Shown in pieces: positions 60,974-64,000 of a stretch of 64,000 nucleotides of DNA (the stretch's first letter is position 1; the number at the start of each line of letters is the position of its first letter). The DNA lies in the NCBI GenBank assembly GCA_965220305.1, contig OZ244817.1:930001-994000 (forward strand), given 5' to 3'. The notes below the pieces were generated by a model, which searched no databases, was not told the DNA's origin, and saw only the letters and a program-made list of their open reading frames with translations. The translations under genes were made by a program, and so were the position numbers. This DNA comes from G965220305 sp965220305. GTDB lineage: Bacteria > Chloroflexota > Dehalococcoidia > Lucifugimonadales > UBA3495.

Positions 60974-61804
60974 ATGGCCGACCAGACGAAGATCAGTTGG
61001 ACCGACCACACCTTCAACCCCTGGATCGGGTGCCAAAAGGTCAGCCCCGGTTGCGACAACTGCTATGCCGAGAAGCTGACCCTGTGGCACGGGTGGACCC
61101 AATGGGGACCGGAGGGAGAGCGAAAACGCACCTCGGAGAACTACTGGCGGCAACCCATCCGGTGGGACCGCCGGGCCGAGGCGGGGGGAACCCAAGAGCG
61201 GGTGTTCTGCGCCAGCCTGGCCGACGTCCTCGACAACCAGGCGCCCCCAGGGGCGAGGGAAGACCTGTGGCAACTCATCCGCAGCACTCCCAACCTGGAC
61301 TGGCAGCTCCTCACCAAGCGACCGCAGAACCTGGAGGAAATGATGCCCCCCGACTGGGGGGAGGGATACCCCAACGTCTGGCTGGGGGTGAGCGCGGAGG
61401 ACCAGAACGAGTACGACCGACGCTGGCCCATCCTAGCCCGAACCCCAGCGGGAATCCGGTTCATCTCCTACGAACCCGCGCTGGGGGAAATCTCCCTGGC
61501 CGGACACGACAGCACGCCCGACTGGCTGATCTGGGGTGGGGAATCCGGAACCCCCCGGAGACGCCTCAACCCGGAATGGATACGCAGGATCACCCAGGAA
61601 TGCTGCCAGCAGGGGGTGGCCGTGTTCGGAAAACAGTGGGGCGCATACGAGGACAATCCCCTGGTCACCGAGGCAGGAATTCCCATCGCCGAGGTCAAAA
61701 AGATAGACACAGAGGAAAACGGCAAGGGAGGGGCCATGCTAGACGGCCATCTGTGGCGGGAGTTCCCCGTGACCAAGCCCAGAGAAGCAACCGCAAGACA
61801 GTGA
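60974..61804 (+). CDS. Phage Gp37/Gp68 family protein (DUF5131)
   Basis: This 276-residue protein is a clear DUF5131 member: ISWTDHTFNPWIGCQKVSPG then CDNCYAE, VFCASLADVLDN, LDWQLLTKRPQNL, NVWLGVSAEDQ, RFISYEPALGEI and LIWGGESG. The C-x5-GC-x2-C arrangement resembles a radical SAM cluster site, and the rest suggests a TIM-barrel. The activity is unknown; the family is common in phages. AAGAGGAG lies 11-18 bases before the ATG. Confidence 0.9.
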   Translation: MADQTKISWTDHTFNPWIGCQKVSPGCDNCYAEKLTLWHGWTQWGPEGERKRTSENYWRQPIRWDRRAEAGGTQERVFCASLADVLDNQAPPGAREDLWQLIRSTPNLDWQLLTKRPQNLEEMMPPDWGEGYPNVWLGVSAEDQNEYDRRWPILARTPAGIRFISYEPALGEISLAGHDSTPDWLIWGGESGTPRRRLNPEWIRRITQECCQQGVAVFGKQWGAYEDNPLVTEAGIPIAEVKKIDTEENGKGGAMLDGHLWREFPVTKPREATARQ

Positions 61805-61834
61805 ACGAAACTGACAGGAAGGAGGAGACCCGCA

Positions 61835-62281
61835 ATGCCGATCAGCAAAGACACACCATCCCGGAACAGTCCAAGATTCTACTACGCCAAGGCGTCCAAT
61901 GACCTCAATGCCACCGTCATACAGGTCCCCGCAGGCAACTGGGATGAAGCAAGGGAACGCTTCAGAAGGTACCTTGAAGCACAGTCACCCCCGAGCATCG
62001 GGAGGATGAGGAACTTCTCCTACCGGCTGGATGAGACAAGCATACGGGCTTGCCACGAAGGGAGCGCCACACCACCCGGCCGCACCCAGGGCCAAGGGGA
62101 CGAGTGCGCCTGCGCGGCGTACGCCGGGACCGACCAGGCAACCGCACAGGTACAGGAGACCCCCAGGGAAGTCTGCGAAGCCCTGGGCATCCTGGTCACC
62201 AAGGGACAGATGCTACGCAGGTTTGCCATGGAACACGGGATCCCGCTCGAGGACGCGCACACGCCGGAAGATCGGACCTGA
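61835..62281 (+). CDS. Hypothetical protein
   Basis: This 148-residue protein is unrecognised. The N-terminal half (PRFYYAKASNDLNATVIQVP, WDEARERFRRYLEAQ) reads as an ordered alpha/beta unit. The middle is Gln/Thr-rich with ECACAAY, and the end is helical (VCEALGILVTKGQMLRRFAM). GGAAGGAGGAG precedes the ATG strongly. Confidence 0.5.
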   Translation: MPISKDTPSRNSPRFYYAKASNDLNATVIQVPAGNWDEARERFRRYLEAQSPPSIGRMRNFSYRLDETSIRACHEGSATPPGRTQGQGDECACAAYAGTDQATAQVQETPREVCEALGILVTKGQMLRRFAMEHGIPLEDAHTPEDRT

Positions 62282-62334
62282 CGAACACAAGGGAGACTCA
62301 CCGGAACACAACGAATGAGAAAAAGGAGAGACCC

Positions 62335-63141
62335 ATGAACCTCAAGACCCTCAGGCTGCTGCAGCACAACAACGCCCCGCTGATCATCACCGTGGCGGAA
62401 AAGGGGAAGCAAGCAATGATCTCCAGGGACGGAGTCACCGTTGAGGAGGAAAACCGGGGCATCTTCAAACACCTCAAGGACGCCCTGGCCTTCTACCCGG
62501 AGGAAGTGTGGATCAACGGGGAGAAGATGGAAACCACCCAGTGGCCCGGTCTAGCCCAAGTGAAGATTATGGAGCAGGACGAAGACGGCTGGGAGAGGAA
62601 CAACAACAGGGGAGTCACCCTAGGAGCCCCAGTCCCCGCCACAGGATTCAACGCCATCATCGGAGGCGTGATGACCTGGGTGAACCTTACGGACTGGCAG
62701 AGGGAAGAGACGAGAACCCAATACTTCACCCCCCAAGAGGACAGCGCTCTGAAGCACCACGTTCCCCTGCAGATTGTTACCCTGACCGCCTTCATCGAGA
62801 TCAAAGCCTGGGAGATCGATGAGATTGAAAACCCAGACGGAAAATCCCACCTGACCATTCCAAAGGGATCTGACCTAGAGGCAGCCGTCATGGCCCGGGC
62901 CCAGGAGATGATCGAGAGGACGGGAGCCCGCGAGGAACTACCCAAACCCTACGGGGGCAAGGCCTACGCCAGGCCGATGACGGGACCCCGGGGAGCCGAG
63001 CATTTCGCCGCGCCCTACCCCATAGGGGTGATGGGAACTCCCATCTCCTCCTGGATGACGACTGGGATGCCATCGACAACGCCGAGTTCACCAGCATCGT
63101 GGAGAACCTCTACGGCAGCGATGCGAAGCTCGTGCCGGTGA
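62335..63141 (+). CDS. Hypothetical phage protein, upstream part of a probable frameshifted gene
   Basis: This 268-codon frame encodes MNLKTLRLLQHNNAPLIITV onward, with strand-rich sequence to about YPIGVMGTPIS (codon 239). The last 30 codons are Ser/Thr-rich and look out of frame, while the -1 frame becomes coherent at LDDDWDAIDNAEFT (63,051 on). The two parts probably form one protein of about 437 residues. AAGGAGAG precedes the ATG. Function unknown. Confidence 0.5.
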   Translation: MNLKTLRLLQHNNAPLIITVAEKGKQAMISRDGVTVEEENRGIFKHLKDALAFYPEEVWINGEKMETTQWPGLAQVKIMEQDEDGWERNNNRGVTLGAPVPATGFNAIIGGVMTWVNLTDWQREETRTQYFTPQEDSALKHHVPLQIVTLTAFIEIKAWEIDEIENPDGKSHLTIPKGSDLEAAVMARAQEMIERTGAREELPKPYGGKAYARPMTGPRGAEHFAAPYPIGVMGTPISSWMTTGMPSTTPSSPASWRTSTAAMRSSCR

Positions 63142-63650
63142 TGGAGGGACCCACAAGCCTGATGGGAGGCATGACCATACCGGAGGTAGGAGACGAAACC
63201 GTCAAGGTAGAGCACGTGACCTTCGAGATTGAGAACCACCCCGGCTGCGGGGCGCAGGCCAAGAGCATCAGCATGATGATGGAACTGGAGAAAGGCCGGA
63301 TATTCCGACACTCCTGCAACTTCCACATCCTGGGAAGCTGCGAGAGCGAAGCGGAGGTGAAGATCATCCCCGGAGAGATCGACAAGGACCGGCTCACTGA
63401 CATGCTCTTCCAGGCCTTTTGGCTGCAGACGGAATGGAGCTCCTGGGACGACGTGAAATACCAACGGGACGAACTCAACGAACGAATGCGCTCCCTGGCA
63501 ATGCACACCATGGGAGAAACCAGGGAAGCGGTGACCCGGGAATTCCAGAGGATGCTGGAACGGTTCCACACCATTGTACCCCTACCCTCAGAGGAGAAGA
63601 TCAGCGTGACCAGCCAGGACGGACGACTGCAGTTCACGCTGAACCCGTAG
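63099..63650 (+). CDS. Hypothetical phage protein, downstream part of the same probable gene
   Basis: The frame encodes VTFEIENHPGCGAQAKSIS, FHILGSCESEAEVKIIPGEI and a long C-terminal helix (YQRDELNERMRSLAMHTMGE). It is open upstream of 63,099 and overlaps the preceding frame; neither GTG 63099 nor ATG 63141 has a ribosome-binding site, so independent translation is doubtful. It most likely continues the 62,335 gene after a -1 frame change. Confidence 0.5.
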   Translation: MENLYGSDAKLVPVMEGPTSLMGGMTIPEVGDETVKVEHVTFEIENHPGCGAQAKSISMMMELEKGRIFRHSCNFHILGSCESEAEVKIIPGEIDKDRLTDMLFQAFWLQTEWSSWDDVKYQRDELNERMRSLAMHTMGETREAVTREFQRMLERFHTIVPLPSEEKISVTSQDGRLQFTLNP

Positions 63651-63660
63651 GCCGCCTCGG

Positions 63661-63700
63661 CGCGCCGGGGCCCGGGAGGCGAAAGAGCGGCCCCGGCGCG
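63661..63700 (+). promoter_or_regulatory. Strong hairpin abutting the next ribosome-binding site
   Basis: CGCGCCGGGGCC (63661-63672) pairs perfectly with GGCCCCGGCGCG (63689-63700) around a 16-base loop. GGAGGAACAGAG, the ribosome-binding site of the last gene, begins at the next base. No T tract follows, so translational control or RNA processing is as likely as termination. Confidence 0.5.
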
Positions 63701-63712
63701 GGAGGAACAGAG

Positions 63713-64000
63713 ATGAACCAGATAAGAGAAATGATCGAAATGGTACGGGAGGAAGTGACGGCTCCCGGCATCAACCAGCGAAGAGGCAACTGGAACGAGC
63801 AGGGGGACTGCTGCATGGGGTCGAGGATCGGCCACGCACTGGGGCTGAAGCCCGGGTTCTTCTACATGGAGGGCGTCGACGAATGGGCCCGGCGGATGGG
63901 GCTGAACCGGGCGCAGGTGATCGCGATGCTGCAGGACGCCGGGGCGGGACACGACCCCCTGGGGCCCGATAGGTGGCCGGAATGCCCTGAAGCGGTATGG
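63713..64000 (+). CDS. Hypothetical phage protein, cut by the window edge
   Basis: From ATG 63713, behind GGAGGAACAGAG, the frame is open for 96 codons to the right edge. It reads MNQIREMIEMVREEVTAPGI, GNWNEQGDCCMGSRIGHALG and DEWARRMGLNRAQVIAMLQD. Alternating Cys and helical segments give no recognisable domain. The 3' end lies outside the window. Confidence 0.55.
   Translation, partial: MNQIREMIEMVREEVTAPGINQRRGNWNEQGDCCMGSRIGHALGLKPGFFYMEGVDEWARRMGLNRAQVIAMLQDAGAGHDPLGPDRWPECPEAVW

Noticed and set aside
62941..62947. CCCAAAC as a slippery site for the 62,335 gene
   Set aside because: It matches the heptamer pattern but is in the wrong register relative to the upstream reading frame.

Overview
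Probable organism. The first 41 kb reads like the chromosome of an uncultivated Chloroflexota bacterium, possibly a Dehalococcoidia/SAR202-type lineage. This is an inference from gene content: CaiB/BaiF CoA-transferases, luciferase-like flavin/F420 oxidoreductases, carboxymuconolactone-decarboxylase proteins, NIPSNAP, PAC2, DinB and NHL proteins, and a solute-binding lipoprotein with a Val-Thr-Lys repeat linker behind its lipobox. No rRNA or complete tRNA gene is present to test it. Genes lie on both strands in short operons separated by clear hairpin terminators.

Chromosomal part (1-41,217). Positions 1-3,666 hold a glycine betaine/proline-type ABC importer (ATPase cut by the left edge, permease, binding lipoprotein). 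A RraA-like gene follows, then a 1.43-kb IS701-family element (4,769-6,197) with perfect terminal repeats and a CTAG target duplication. Next come a CMD protein, an NHL beta-propeller, a DUF1800 protein and a B12-binding/radical-SAM-like protein that has lost its cluster cysteines. From 11.4 to 26.8 kb there are mostly small catabolic or redox genes. Among them is a glutaredoxin-DinB fusion at 16,306-17,067 whose catalytic cysteine codon is an in-frame TGA with a SECIS-like hairpin behind it: a probable selenoprotein. From 27.2 to 31.4 kb lie three CaiB/BaiF CoA-transferases, then rpsU, an MBL hydrolase, an FmdB-type zinc ribbon, dtd, DinB and CMD proteins, the NAD de novo genes nadC-nadB-(VOC)-nadA, and miaB.

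Integrated element (about 41,247 to beyond 64,000). Just past miaB is a 21-bp copy of a tRNA-Ser 3' end, the expected scar of tRNA-targeted integration. To its right all recognised genes are on the + strand, closely packed and individually preceded by Shine-Dalgarno sequences. They form a phage-like early module: tandem-XRE repressor, AlpA-like regulator, SNF2 helicase, AEP-type primase, UvrD-like helicase, 3'-5' exonuclease, ASCH protein, zinc-ribbon proteins, a D12-type methylase relative, class II ribonucleotide reductase (nrdJ), a Gp37/Gp68 (DUF5131) protein and unknowns. Three of these genes carry inteins of clearly different types, each at a functional core motif (the SNF2 P-loop, a UvrD helicase motif, and next to the NrdJ radical cysteine). 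A 25-bp inverted repeat around an AT-rich spacer, with nearby GAGTAAYC direct repeats, lies between the primase and UvrD genes and is a candidate origin. No integrase or structural gene is in view; the element runs off the right edge.

Most noteworthy: the TGA-containing glutaredoxin-DinB gene, the cysteine-less radical-SAM relative, the intein trio including a probable class 3 intein, the tRNA-Ser attachment scar, and the candidate origin.
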